Source: Weissella hellenica
Lineage (GTDB): Bacteria; Bacillota; Bacilli; Lactobacillales; Lactobacillaceae
NCBI RefSeq assembly: GCF_005405545.1
Contig: NZ_BJEG01000008.1
Span: 21,072-85,071, forward strand
Reading direction: 5' to 3'
Length of the DNA: 64,000 nucleotides
Below are positions 34,345 through 43,936 of this stretch, piece after piece. Positions within the stretch are counted from its first letter, which is position 1. Each line of letters opens with the position of its first letter. Made by a program: the position numbers and the translations under genes. The notes under the pieces were generated by a model, which did no database searches, was not told where the DNA came from, and worked only from the letters and a program-made list of their open reading frames with translations.

Positions 34345-36291
34345 ATGATATCAACAGTTAAACAAACAAAACAAACTAGAATTCTTTGGGCTGACTACGC
34401 TAAATGTTTCGGGATTATTGCCGTTGTTGCAGGTCATGCTATCAACGATGTTGCCGGCCAAGGACTTGATATTGCCTATAATGCCATTTATTGGTGGCAT
34501 ATGCCACTATTTTTTATGATTGGTGGCTTTTTTCTCAAGAAAATAAATTTTAACCTTGAAGGTTGGCGTTATTTATTAGGTCATAAGATCAAGCCCTTAT
34601 TAATCGCTTATCTACTAAATGGTTCAATTTTAATCATTCTTAGTCACTTTTTTAGACAACAATCTTGGGATTACACACTCGCTTATTTTGGACGTCTAAT
34701 CTACGGCGGTAGTACTTTAAACAATTATTTGAGTGTTTTTTGGTACATGACGACTTATATGTTAGCTATTTTTATGACAACCATCTTATTGTCAGCAATT
34801 AAATCTATTTGGTGGCAATTTTTAATTGCGGGTGGTTTATTTATGTTAGGTATCGCTTTTCAAGATATAACATTCTTTGGACACACTGATTTTCCATGGA
34901 ATGCGCAAATATCATTATTAGCTGTCTTTTGGATGTTATTAGGTCATTATCTATTCAAAGTTTTTCCAAAAATAAAGCCGTCTTATAAATTTACCTATGC
35001 CATTGTTGCAACGCTATTTTTTATTGGCCTTATCTATCTATACTCACAAGATAAACTTAATTTTGTGCTCTGGTTGAAATCTTCTAATATTCAAAGTGGT
35101 CTCCAAGCGCTCGTTATTCCACCCATCTTATGTTTACTTGTTTTTATTATCTGTGAAGCGCTTGAACATCTGGGAGAAATGCCCCCCTTAATTTTTATTG
35201 GTAAACATACTGATACCATTATGTTTTATCATCGTGCCGCTTTTGATATAACAACTTTAATGGTTTTTACAAATAATTGGTATTTTAGAATTATTATTGG
35301 CCTAGCAGCCCCCATTTTATTAGCCATCATACTTCAGAAAATTAAAAGCACTACAAATTATCTAAAGTGGCAACAATACGTAAGTACGCATCAACAACAA
35401 TATCTAAAGATAGGAATGCCAATATTGGCTAGTTTAATGTTGATTGGTTTGGCAAGTGTTGTATATCTTTATCACCAAACAAATCAAATTGTTAAGCATT
35501 ACACAATGTCAAGCACCCCGACTATCTATATGCATGGCTGGGCAAGTAGTATTCGTTCTGAACAGGGATTAGTTAAAACAGCAACCGAACAACAAATCGC
35601 AACTGAAGCAATGATTATTCATGTTGATCATCAAAATCAACTCCAAATACAAGGGCGCTTAACTGGTCAAAAGAATAATCCTATCATTTTAGTTCAGTTT
35701 GACGATAATCAGGTTGGTGAGGTTCGCTATGCACAAGGACTATATCGCATTGTAAAATACTTACAACAAAAGTATGGTATTACTGAATTCAACGCAGTAG
35801 GTCATTCAATGGGCGCTTATGCTTGGGTTTATTATGGGATGCATTGGGGCGCTAACCCACAGCTACCACAAATTAATAAAATGGCACTTCTGGCCGGTCC
35901 TTATAATGGTATTTTAAATAAAGGACATCGTAACCAACCAACGAGTGGAAAATTAGCTAAACTTTGGACTGATAAGTCACATCAGAATCAACTCCAAGAA
36001 GATGGACGTCCTAAAATTATTCACGACGAGTATCAAGCATTATTGAAATACAGGCATGATTTTCCGACTAATACACGTGTCTTAAATATCTACGGTAATT
36101 TAAAAGATGGTAGCCAATCTGATGGCCTGGTCACTATACAATCTGTCAAATCTTTACGATACTTAGTTGCAAATAATGCCAAATCATATCATGAGTTTGT
36201 TGTTAATGGTAATACCGGTCAGCATAGTCGTTTACACACGGATAATCCAACTGTTAGTCATGAATTAAACCATTATTTATGGCATCATTAA
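34345..36291 (+). CDS. membrane acyltransferase fused to an alpha/beta-hydrolase (DUF915-like)
   Basis: A 648-aa two-domain protein. Residues about 12-330 are an acyltransferase-3 (AT3) membrane domain: ILWADYAKCFGIIAVVAGHA, then WWHMPLFFMIGGFF, with about ten helices. After one more helix (about 356-376) comes a C-terminal domain of about 260 residues: PTIYMHGWASS (oxyanion loop) and the nucleophile elbow VGHSMGAYAW near 490, with closing DGLVTIQS (Asp) and GQHSRLH (His). It fits the DUF915 hydrolases common in lactobacilli. The extra helix should place the hydrolase outside. It probably modifies a cell-surface polymer; the substrate is unknown. Confidence 0.8.
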   Translation: MISTVKQTKQTRILWADYAKCFGIIAVVAGHAINDVAGQGLDIAYNAIYWWHMPLFFMIGGFFLKKINFNLEGWRYLLGHKIKPLLIAYLLNGSILIILSHFFRQQSWDYTLAYFGRLIYGGSTLNNYLSVFWYMTTYMLAIFMTTILLSAIKSIWWQFLIAGGLFMLGIAFQDITFFGHTDFPWNAQISLLAVFWMLLGHYLFKVFPKIKPSYKFTYAIVATLFFIGLIYLYSQDKLNFVLWLKSSNIQSGLQALVIPPILCLLVFIICEALEHLGEMPPLIFIGKHTDTIMFYHRAAFDITTLMVFTNNWYFRIIIGLAAPILLAIILQKIKSTTNYLKWQQYVSTHQQQYLKIGMPILASLMLIGLASVVYLYHQTNQIVKHYTMSSTPTIYMHGWASSIRSEQGLVKTATEQQIATEAMIIHVDHQNQLQIQGRLTGQKNNPIILVQFDDNQVGEVRYAQGLYRIVKYLQQKYGITEFNAVGHSMGAYAWVYYGMHWGANPQLPQINKMALLAGPYNGILNKGHRNQPTSGKLAKLWTDKSHQNQLQEDGRPKIIHDEYQALLKYRHDFPTNTRVLNIYGNLKDGSQSDGLVTIQSVKSLRYLVANNAKSYHEFVVNGNTGQHSRLHTDNPTVSHELNHYLWHH

Positions 36292-36332
36292 TGGCTACTA
36301 AAAATGTATTAATGATAAGCTTGAAATTTTAA

Positions 36333-36368
36333 TAGCATAAACGCATTTCAAAAGTCTGAATCCTCAAT
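36333..36368 (+). repeat. dispersed intergenic repeat (copy B)
   Basis: A 36-base unit TAGCATAAACGCA...CTGAATCCTCAAT; 30 of 36 bases match 28677-28712. TAGCAT at its start and ATGCTA at 36372-36377 frame it as a short inverted pair. Confidence 0.5.
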
Positions 36369-36503
36369 GTCATGCTACAAATTTGGCTAAAATAAATCAT
36401 AGGTAACTCATTTAATAGTGTTATAATAATTAAAAATAAATGAGTTTTTATTTCATTTTATTCTAACTAAATTACTGAAATTTATTAAAAAGAGGTGCCA
36501 ATT

Positions 36504-37280
36504 ATGAATAATCAAGAATTTGCGCAAATACTATATGATGCTGATACCAAACGACAAGCCTTATCACAAAGCGAATACGCTACTCAATTAGACAACGAGT
36601 CAGCTGCATATGATGTTCAACGTACTTTAATGGCTTTAAAATCAGAAAAAATCGGTGGTTATAAAGTTTCTTTAACTAGTAAAGAAACACAAGCTATGTT
36701 TGATTCCGATATGCCACTTTATGGTGCGCAAGTTGTTAGTCATTTCAAACAAGGTCCAATAACGTTATCTGCCAATCAAGTCCTTGATCCCTTAGCTGAA
36801 GTTGAATTAATGTTTACTGCCAAAGAAGACCTACTTCCCGAAGATTCCCTAAGCAAATTAATGAAAAAAACATTAATCGCACCAGCTATTGAAGTACCTG
36901 ATTCACGTTTTTTGAATTGGTTCCCTAGCCTTTCCAAATATCTGGTTATTGCTGATGCAGCAGTTGGTGGGTACATCGTCTATGGTCAACAGGTGGAAAC
37001 AATCGATTATTTTAAAACGCCTGATGAATTAGCATCAGTTGCTACCGTTTTATATCACAATGGTAAAGAAATTAAAACGGGTAATGCAACCGAAGTGTTA
37101 GGTAATCCGTTATTGTCTTTGCAGTGGTTAGTAGCAAAACTAGCCAGTCAAAACCAGCAATTAACCGCTGGTCAACATATTTCAAGTGGTACTTTTCTCC
37201 TACCAGAACATTTAACTACGGGAAGTTGGCAAGCATCTTTTAGTCATCATTTAAGTGACGTTGTTGTGAACGTAAAATAA
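36504..37280 (+). CDS. 2-keto-4-pentenoate hydratase/fumarylacetoacetate hydrolase family protein
   Basis: A 258-aa protein like MhpD. IGGYKVSLTSKETQ (about residues 50-63), the acidic metal cluster around DPLAEVELMF (about 95-104), IEVPDSRF and ADAAVGGYIVYG match the hydratase fold. I start at ATG 36504, behind AGAGGTGCCAATT. No aromatic-degradation genes are near, so the natural substrate is open; lactic acid bacteria carry such genes alone. Confidence 0.8.
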   Translation: MNNQEFAQILYDADTKRQALSQSEYATQLDNESAAYDVQRTLMALKSEKIGGYKVSLTSKETQAMFDSDMPLYGAQVVSHFKQGPITLSANQVLDPLAEVELMFTAKEDLLPEDSLSKLMKKTLIAPAIEVPDSRFLNWFPSLSKYLVIADAAVGGYIVYGQQVETIDYFKTPDELASVATVLYHNGKEIKTGNATEVLGNPLLSLQWLVAKLASQNQQLTAGQHISSGTFLLPEHLTTGSWQASFSHHLSDVVVNVK

Positions 37281-37284
37281 TACA

Positions 37285-37333
37285 TAAAAATCATCAATCT
37301 ACCAACTAAACATGGTCAGACTGATGATTTTTT
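37285..37333 (+). terminator. terminator of the hydratase gene
   Basis: AAAATCATCA / TGATGATTTTTT around a long loop. Confidence 0.6.
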
Positions 37334-37354
37334 ATATAGAATGAATTTTCCTAA

Positions 37355-37386
37355 TAAAAAACGAAGGCAAATGATTTGCCTTCGTT
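37355..37386 (-). terminator. terminator of thrE
   Basis: CGAAGGCAAAT / ATTTGCCTTCG, then TTTTTT on the minus strand. Confidence 0.85.
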
Positions 37387-37397
37387 AGCTTCTTTGA

Positions 37398-38732
37398 TTA
37401 CCTGGCATGTCGCCAATCAGAATCCATAAGTATCCGTGCGACAATTAAACCTAATGGTAAGAATAAAACAATCATCATTGCTAAAATAAACCATTGACCG
37501 CCTGTTGCAATCTCACCAATACCAAGATAATACATAGCCCTATACATATACAACCCTGGGACCATGATTACAATTGCCGGTACTGTTAACGAAATGCGTG
37601 GATAACCCATTCGTCTATGAAACAATGATGCTAAAATACCAGCTGTCAAAGCACCAATAAACGCTGCTGCTGGTGCTGGTAATGAAGTTAAATCAACTAG
37701 CTCTAATCGCAATGTATTGGCAATTGCGCCAATGAATCCTGCCGTTGTTGCCATTTTAACAGGACTATTAAACATAATAGAAAAGCCAAAAACGCCACAA
37801 AAACTAGCAGGAATACGTAACAAACCTATTAATAGCAGTGACAAATTAACTGGCAAAAAACCGTCAGGTGTTAAGTCACCAACTAATGCCACCAACCAGC
37901 CGACTAACGTTGCAATAATAATGATTGATAATGCATGAATCAATCGTTCAATACCTGAACGCATGTCAGATTTTGCTATATCCAAACCACTTGTAATAAA
38001 TGGAAAACCGGGGATGGCAAAAAGCATAGCCCCAATATAACCAGCTTCGTGAGCAACATTAATATTAAATAAAACTTCCAAACTACGAGACACCACAAGA
38101 TAAGTTAAACAAGCAACTGCAACACCTGTTGCCAACCCTGCAAATAATGTCAATTGTTTACCATTCATTTTAGCCCGAGTGTAATTACCAAGCCCAGCAC
38201 CAAAGAAAGTACAAAACATTTCAATTGGCCCACCGCCTAACAGAAAGACGAAGGAGCAACATGCTAATGCAGCGGCAAATCCTAATAAAATCGGCGTATA
38301 ATTACCTTGCTTACCATTAATTTCATCTAACTGTTGATGAATTGTCTTAACTTCTAATAACGCTCCTTCATCTTCAAACATCTGAACAAAGTGTTCCATA
38401 TCTGTTAACTTATCAGTATTGACACCCGTTGATTTTAAAGATAATGATTCTGTATAGCTATTTTCAGCGTCCAAACAAGTGTATGAAATGGTTGTTAATC
38501 CACTATCTGCTGAACAATAAATATTTAAGACTCGCGAAATGGCATTCATTGTAGCTCGAACACGCCAAGCACCTGTCCCGCATGAAAGCATAATTAACCC
38601 AGTCCGCCCAACAATCATTGTTTTTTCACGCAAAGAAGCATTAATTGCTAATAAATGGGATTCTGTATCTGCCAACTCTCCCCATGGAATTTGCATATGA
38701 TTTGTCAACAAACTATCATTATATTCTGCCAT
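37398..38732 (-). CDS. threonine/serine exporter family (ThrE, two-part)
   Basis: A 444-aa protein joining both ThrE halves. A cytosolic N-terminal region of about 160 residues (MIVGRTGLIMLSCGTGAWRVR) leads into five helices (DUF1212-like), then a second five-helix block (DUF3815-like; LPAPAAAFIGALTAGILASL). It would export threonine or serine using the proton gradient, or act as a vacuolar-type transporter as in yeast Prm10. It is on the minus strand with a strong terminator. The family is sure; the substrate is by homology. Confidence 0.85.
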   Translation of the reverse strand: MAEYNDSLLTNHMQIPWGELADTESHLLAINASLREKTMIVGRTGLIMLSCGTGAWRVRATMNAISRVLNIYCSADSGLTTISYTCLDAENSYTESLSLKSTGVNTDKLTDMEHFVQMFEDEGALLEVKTIHQQLDEINGKQGNYTPILLGFAAALACCSFVFLLGGGPIEMFCTFFGAGLGNYTRAKMNGKQLTLFAGLATGVAVACLTYLVVSRSLEVLFNINVAHEAGYIGAMLFAIPGFPFITSGLDIAKSDMRSGIERLIHALSIIIIATLVGWLVALVGDLTPDGFLPVNLSLLLIGLLRIPASFCGVFGFSIMFNSPVKMATTAGFIGAIANTLRLELVDLTSLPAPAAAFIGALTAGILASLFHRRMGYPRISLTVPAIVIMVPGLYMYRAMYYLGIGEIATGGQWFILAMMIVLFLPLGLIVARILMDSDWRHAR

Positions 38733-38813
38733 TTTAAAACCTTCTTCAATTATTCTGTATTATATGATTTATTTATCATATATATATTAATCCCTATTGT
38801 TTTACAGAAATTC

Positions 38814-39659
38814 TTATAATTGTATCATTAACTGCTGTAATTGATTTACATAATCAAATTTTTGATTGATGCTTGCTAATAACTCATCATCATGGGTATG
38901 CGCAACACCATCAAATAAAATTTCTTGATACAAATTGGTATATGGTACACCAGCCTCTTTTGCTTGTGTTAACTCTTCATTTAGATCATACGCAATTTTT
39001 CTAAAGGTCACGTTCGCTAAGCCTTGATCATCAATTTCTAAAATAGCATATTGTGCACGTCGGTCCTGATTTAAAATTGCGTGTTTAAAAAAAGGTTGTC
39101 CTATCGAACCAGGATTAATAATGAGTTGGTCCTGATTGCTATAGCGCAACATTTGATGATGTACATGTCCATAAATGGCAATGTCAATGTGTTTATCTAA
39201 AAACAATGCATCAAAATGATCTGTATCAGCTTCTGCTAATAAAGCCGGTCCAGAGTTTAAATCATTTAAGTTATGCGATAAATTAATTGATAAACCATTA
39301 ACATTTCTAATCATATGAATTGGAAATGACTGCAAAAATTGCTCATTTTTTTGACTCATATATTTTGCCACGTATTGACCTAACATCCCAATATACACAT
39401 CTGATGGATCATCTAGATGATTACCAACCGTATGGTCTTTAACATTTAAAAAACAATCATCCCAATTACCACGAATATATACCGATGTGTTTAATTGCTT
39501 AAGTTTATCAAACAACACGTTCGTTGCCGGCCCCGGCATTACCAAATCACCCAAAAACCAACAGTCACTAATTTCTTGATTTTTCATATCATCAGCAACA
39601 GCGTTTAAAGCTGTTAAATTACCATGAATATCTGACAAAATGGCAATCCTTTTTTTCAT
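38814..39659 (-). CDS. metallophosphoesterase (YfcE/calcineurin-like)
   Basis: A 281-aa binuclear-metal phosphoesterase. Motifs in order: DIHGN (residues 9-13), GDLVMPG (37-43), RGNWDD (63-68), a His at about 109 in SHNLN-type context, and AIYGHVHHQML (about 168) with NPGSIGQP behind it. GNWDD replaces the usual GNHD/GNCD. The substrate is unknown. An SD AAGGAGG precedes the ATG. It is 16 bases before the acyltransferase gene on the same strand and so is probably co-transcribed downstream of oatA. Confidence 0.88.
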   Translation of the reverse strand: MKKRIAILSDIHGNLTALNAVADDMKNQEISDCWFLGDLVMPGPATNVLFDKLKQLNTSVYIRGNWDDCFLNVKDHTVGNHLDDPSDVYIGMLGQYVAKYMSQKNEQFLQSFPIHMIRNVNGLSINLSHNLNDLNSGPALLAEADTDHFDALFLDKHIDIAIYGHVHHQMLRYSNQDQLIINPGSIGQPFFKHAILNQDRRAQYAILEIDDQGLANVTFRKIAYDLNEELTQAKEAGVPYTNLYQEILFDGVAHTHDDELLASINQKFDYVNQLQQLMIQL

Positions 39660-39675
39660 TATGGATCTATCCTCC

Positions 39676-41526
39676 TTACTTTTTTAAAGGTGTTTTTGCT
39701 GCCTGTTTCAAACCATCATTAACCGTTTGTGCATAAATAACATCACCTTCATGACGGCCAGCAAAATGAACGCCGTCCGTACCGGCAAAGACCTCTGGAT
39801 GCTTCTGAGCCATCTTTTGCCAATCTGCAATCGTGATAAAATTATATTTTTGTGGTAACGTACGTTCAAATTTTGCTAATTTAGATGAATTCCAAGTTTC
39901 GTCAGCACGACCATCATATGGTGTCACCAAAATAAGGCGATGTCCTGGCTTTAAATCATGAATTAGTTTTTCTAATTGCTCATTAGTACCCGCCAATGCA
40001 TTTGTACCAATGCTTAATACAACATTTTCACGCAACAAATGGTTCGCTTGTGCACGCATCATCACATCATAGCCTAACTGCATGGTACGTTCACCAGCTG
40101 CGTCAACCGTACTATCAGCAACATTTTTCTGTAAGTAATCTCGTGTACCAGCCGTCACGCTATCACCAATAATTGAAACACCCTTCGGAATTGTTGCCGC
40201 CTGCTTATGTTTATCTTTTGCTACTTGCTGTTGCTTAATATCGGCCAGAACAACTGTTTTGCTAGTTGTCATATTATCCCTGGCTTGATATAAACTACTA
40301 ATCCATAGCTTTTGATCTAACTGCGTTAAACCAGGCGCAGTCTTTATAACAGCAATCGCAACAACTAATAGTGATAAACCACCTGCAGCTAACCCTACCT
40401 TAATCGGTTTTAATAATGCTGTATTTTTAATATCCCGTGGTTGTTTACCAGCCAAAAGTGGCTCAATAATATAGTATGATAAGGCTGAAAAAGGGACACC
40501 AATCATAATTGTCATGACCACTGCACTGATTACATTCATGCGTTGTGAAAATATAACAAATAATGGCCAATGATACAAATACATACTATAACTAATGTCG
40601 GCAATAAAGGTTGCCCATTTAGGTTCATCAATATCTGGTGTTAAGTGATGCAGCGTTCTTGCTTTCACAATTGCAAAAGCTGTCACTAGACTAGCCACTA
40701 AAATACCACCTAAGTATGTTTTTTGACTATCAAAATGCATAACAAATCCCAACATGGCTAAGAATACAACAGCCAAAACTAAACTAACGAGAGTTGGCAT
40801 CAATCTAACCTGATTTAATGTTTGTTGAAAACGTTTAGGTACCGTTGCAATTCCCGTTAACGAAGCCGCTAATGCACCAATGAAGAATGGAAAACAGTGT
40901 GTCAAACTAGAGAAATAAACAGCCGAATAGTCAGTCAGATTAAAACTACGTAATCCCATCAATATCACGCTCATAGTAGCAAATACTAATGAGGTTAAAG
41001 CGATTGTTGACCGAAAAGAAACAATCATTTCTTTTTTATTACTACTAGAATTATGCATCCATTGCACAAATCCAGCAATAACTAACCCCCATAGGATGTA
41101 AAAGTGAACTTCAACTGCCAATGACCAAGTATGCACAAATAAATGTGGGATAAATTTGCTTTCGTAACTACCACCGTTTGCAATTTCAAAATAATTCGTG
41201 GTAAACCCCATTGCTGCCGCAATCTGCTTACCAATCCCCGTAACATAGTCCGGACTCACTAAATATGTAAATGGTAATACAACCACAATTGCTAATAGTA
41301 ATGGTGGTACAATCCGATTAAATCGACGTTGGTAAAATTTAACTAACTTAAATTGATGTGTTTTTGCAAATTCATCAATCATTAAAGCAGTAATTAGAAA
41401 CCCCGAAAAAGTAAAGAAAATATCAACACCAATAAAGCCCCCTGGATAACTATTTTGAAAAAAATGGTAAGTCAGCACCGACAACAAACCAGCAATTCTG
41501 ATAAAACTAAACCATTTAATTCGCAT
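39676..41526 (-). CDS. O-acetyltransferase, AT3-SGNH fusion (OatA-like)
   Basis: A 616-aa protein like OatA. The N-terminal 11-helix AT3 domain starts IKWFSFIRIAGLLSVLTYHFFQN and has FFTFSGFLIT, with the AT3-type His at about 20. The extracellular C-terminal SGNH domain (from about residue 430) shows GVSIGDSVTAGT (Ser nucleophile), SIGTNALAG and the Asp-His pair GTDGVHFAGRHEG. OatA acetylates MurNAc in peptidoglycan and gives lysozyme resistance; another surface polymer is possible. It overlaps the MORN gene by 11 bases. Confidence 0.88.
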   Translation of the reverse strand: MRIKWFSFIRIAGLLSVLTYHFFQNSYPGGFIGVDIFFTFSGFLITALMIDEFAKTHQFKLVKFYQRRFNRIVPPLLLAIVVVLPFTYLVSPDYVTGIGKQIAAAMGFTTNYFEIANGGSYESKFIPHLFVHTWSLAVEVHFYILWGLVIAGFVQWMHNSSSNKKEMIVSFRSTIALTSLVFATMSVILMGLRSFNLTDYSAVYFSSLTHCFPFFIGALAASLTGIATVPKRFQQTLNQVRLMPTLVSLVLAVVFLAMLGFVMHFDSQKTYLGGILVASLVTAFAIVKARTLHHLTPDIDEPKWATFIADISYSMYLYHWPLFVIFSQRMNVISAVVMTIMIGVPFSALSYYIIEPLLAGKQPRDIKNTALLKPIKVGLAAGGLSLLVVAIAVIKTAPGLTQLDQKLWISSLYQARDNMTTSKTVVLADIKQQQVAKDKHKQAATIPKGVSIIGDSVTAGTRDYLQKNVADSTVDAAGERTMQLGYDVMMRAQANHLLRENVVLSIGTNALAGTNEQLEKLIHDLKPGHRLILVTPYDGRADETWNSSKLAKFERTLPQKYNFITIADWQKMAQKHPEVFAGTDGVHFAGRHEGDVIYAQTVNDGLKQAAKTPLKK

Positions 41527-41890
41527 CGATTAATTCTCCCTTCTTAAAGGTAACCCGATATTTATGTTTATCGATTGTTAGTACGCCCTTGCTATCTGGC
41601 AAATTATTTTTAAATGTGCCTTGATATTGCCAACTTTCATGAGAAATAAATTTTCCTTGCCCCTCAAACTTGCCATCAACAAAATGTCCGCGATATTGAT
41701 CCTTATTTTTGAATTTAATCGTGCCCAAACCATTAAATTTTTCCTTAAAAACATCCCCATGGTATACAATCTTGCCACTATCTAATGTAAGTTGTGCTCG
41801 TGGTTGCTGTCGTTCTGGTAATAAGCTATAAATCGCTGCGATGATTAAAATGATTACAACTAAGCTCTGGAGTATATTTCTAATTTTCAT
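41516..41890 (-). CDS. membrane-anchored MORN-repeat protein
   Basis: A 124-aa protein with one N-terminal helix (about residues 8-24) and then about three MORN repeats: YHGDVFKEKFNGLGTIKF, YRGHFVDGKFEGQGKFI and YQGTFKNNLPDSKGVLTI. These would lie outside the membrane. Its last codons overlap oatA by 11 bases (ATGCGAATTAA), so the two are translationally coupled. A role in positioning the acetyltransferase or its polymer is likely but unproven. MORN-acyltransferase neighbours occur in other lactobacilli as far as I recall. Confidence 0.8.
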   Translation of the reverse strand: MKIRNILQSLVVIILIIAAIYSLLPERQQPRAQLTLDSGKIVYHGDVFKEKFNGLGTIKFKNKDQYRGHFVDGKFEGQGKFISHESWQYQGTFKNNLPDSKGVLTIDKHKYRVTFKKGELIDAN

Positions 41891-41999
41891 ACTCTAACTC
41901 CTCAAATCAATAATAGAATGAATTAATCTAATGTTACCATATCAACGCATCCTTGTACTTATTCTCAACATGGTCTTAATATTACTTAAACAATATACT

Positions 42000-42037
42000 A
42001 AAAGCCGCCGAATTCATTAAAAATTCAGCGGCCTTTA
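42000..42037 (-). terminator. terminator of dld
   Basis: AAAGCCGCCGAATT / AATTCAGCGGCCTTT, with A and T flanks for both directions. Confidence 0.75.
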
Positions 42038-42081
42038 AATACTATTTTATTTTAATATTTCAATTTATTTATACTAATTAA

Positions 42082-43764
42082 TTAGTACTCTTCCCACCAC
42101 TTACGCTTAGTAGTCTTTCCAATTCCAGGATTGAAACTGTTAGTAGGGTCGTTCTTTTTGTAATGTTCAATCAAAGCTGGTGCTGCATCATACAAGTGAC
42201 CAACGTTGTGCTCAGCGGGATAAATTGCACCACGCTTATCGAACAACTTTAGCATTTCTTGCTTTAACTCATGTGCATCAACACCTGGCTTTAGGATATA
42301 GTCTTGGTGCATAACGTGATCTAAGAAGTGACCATAATATAACTTGTATTCAATCTTATCGTCAATTTCCTTTGGTAGTGTTTCAAACCAATCATCATCA
42401 TTACGACGTAGCGCCACATCAATTGGCAAGATATCAATCTCATCCTGGTGCAATTCTTGGTAACGAATTGGCACTGATGCTGTTACATAACGGTGCAATG
42501 AAGCCTTGTTAGCCTCATCAGCATTAGCCTCAAAGAATTCCCCTTCTTCTTCTTTAAAGAATTCATTCAAGTATGTGCGAGCTTCGGCAATACCTTCACC
42601 AGACATCTTTAATTGTAGATAGTGTTGGAAGCGGTTAGCATAGTCTTCCATACGCTTTGGTAATTGGTTAGGGAACAAGTGTCCTGCACGCTGCAAGAAA
42701 CGGTCTGGGAAGTATGGCTTAAACGTTGGTACATGACCTAGCAAACGTTCTGCTGAAGCCTTTAAACCAAACATTGTTGGCAAAATATCAGTACCAACCT
42801 TGTCAATAACCATCAAAGAATCCTTACCGTAAATCTTAGCTAAGTCATAGGCATCTTTATGCATGTACTCACCTGAAACAGGTAGGTTCTTGAAGTTGGC
42901 TAGAATGTGACGACGCATCTTTTCCAAAACAGCTGGTGAATTTGTTCCAATGTAGAACACTTGTGATTCACCTTCTGATGGATAAGTATCCAAACGAACA
43001 GCAAAAGTTGCAACCTTACCAGCAGCACCTGAAGCTTCGTACAATCCCTTTGGATCAGCATTGTAACGTGTTGGCATGTCTGAATCGACAGCACGAACAC
43101 GTTCTTCATAATCACGGTTATGACCAACACGTTCTTCTGAATTAGGAACATTGTTTAAGTCAAAACGGTGGTTTGCAAGATTATCCAAAATTTCTTCTGG
43201 TGTATTACCAAGATCAATTCCTAAATGGTTAACCAAGTGCAACTCATTATTTTCATCAATACGAGCGTACAAAGCCAATTCGGTATATGCTGGTCCACGT
43301 TGAATCAAAGCACCACCTGAATTGTTATTAATTCCACCAATAACTGAAGCACCAAGAGTTGATGATCCAATAACTGAGTGTGGCTCACGGCTCAATGGCT
43401 TCAAAGTCTTTTCTAGATTAGCCAAGGTTGTTCCTGGGAATGCAAGAATTTGCTTACCTTGATTGATCAATTGTAGATCTTTAATGCGACTTCCCTTAAC
43501 AACGACGACATCACGATCATAACCTTCTGATGGTGTTGAACCTTCTGTCAAACTAGTATTTGAAGCTTGCATAAGAATGATAATATTATCACGGTGCAAT
43601 ACCTTCAATACTTGCCACATTTCCAAAAGAGTCCCTGGCATAACTACTGCTAGGGCTTCTCCTTGTCCTGAACGATATCCCTTACGATAACGCAATGATT
43701 TGGCAGCAGACGTCACGATGTGATGGCTACCAACAATTGCTGTTAAATCTTTAATTGTCGACAT
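42082..43764 (-). CDS. dld: quinone-dependent D-lactate dehydrogenase
   Basis: A 560-aa peripheral membrane flavoprotein that oxidises D-lactate to pyruvate and passes electrons to quinone. The FAD domain has AVVMPGTLLEMWQVLKV, MQASNTSLTEGSTPS (about residues 73-87) and GGINNNSGGALIQRG (about 138-152). The C-terminal membrane-binding part ends AEHNVGHLYDA...FNPGIGKTTKRKWWEEY. The length fits E. coli-type Dld. The promoter contains a Rex-like half-conserved site. Codon use is noticeably optimised, suggesting high expression. Confidence 0.92.
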   Translation of the reverse strand: MSTIKDLTAIVGSHHIVTSAAKSLRYRKGYRSGQGEALAVVMPGTLLEMWQVLKVLHRDNIIILMQASNTSLTEGSTPSEGYDRDVVVVKGSRIKDLQLINQGKQILAFPGTTLANLEKTLKPLSREPHSVIGSSTLGASVIGGINNNSGGALIQRGPAYTELALYARIDENNELHLVNHLGIDLGNTPEEILDNLANHRFDLNNVPNSEERVGHNRDYEERVRAVDSDMPTRYNADPKGLYEASGAAGKVATFAVRLDTYPSEGESQVFYIGTNSPAVLEKMRRHILANFKNLPVSGEYMHKDAYDLAKIYGKDSLMVIDKVGTDILPTMFGLKASAERLLGHVPTFKPYFPDRFLQRAGHLFPNQLPKRMEDYANRFQHYLQLKMSGEGIAEARTYLNEFFKEEEGEFFEANADEANKASLHRYVTASVPIRYQELHQDEIDILPIDVALRRNDDDWFETLPKEIDDKIEYKLYYGHFLDHVMHQDYILKPGVDAHELKQEMLKLFDKRGAIYPAEHNVGHLYDAAPALIEHYKKNDPTNSFNPGIGKTTKRKWWEEY

Positions 43765-43850
43765 AAATTTAACCTACCTCCTAATGTACATTACCATTCT
43801 AATATACCACGTTTTTTCATAAAATGTTCATGTTTTTTCACCAATTTTCA

Positions 43851-43880
43851 ATTGTACTATTTTTCACAATAGATCGTCAA
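43851..43880 (-). promoter_or_regulatory. dld promoter with Rex-like site
   Basis: TTGACG (43880-43875), 18 bases, TACAAT (43856-43851). The spacer holds TTGTACTATTTTTCACAA (43852-43869), an 18-base site with one perfect Rex half (TTCACAA) and a partial one. A second palindrome TATTGTTAACAATA lies at 43891-43904, just upstream. Confidence 0.5.
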
Positions 43881-43936
43881 GTTAAAACTATATTGTTAAC
43901 AATAACCGCATATAATGGTTGTGAATGTTATCATTA

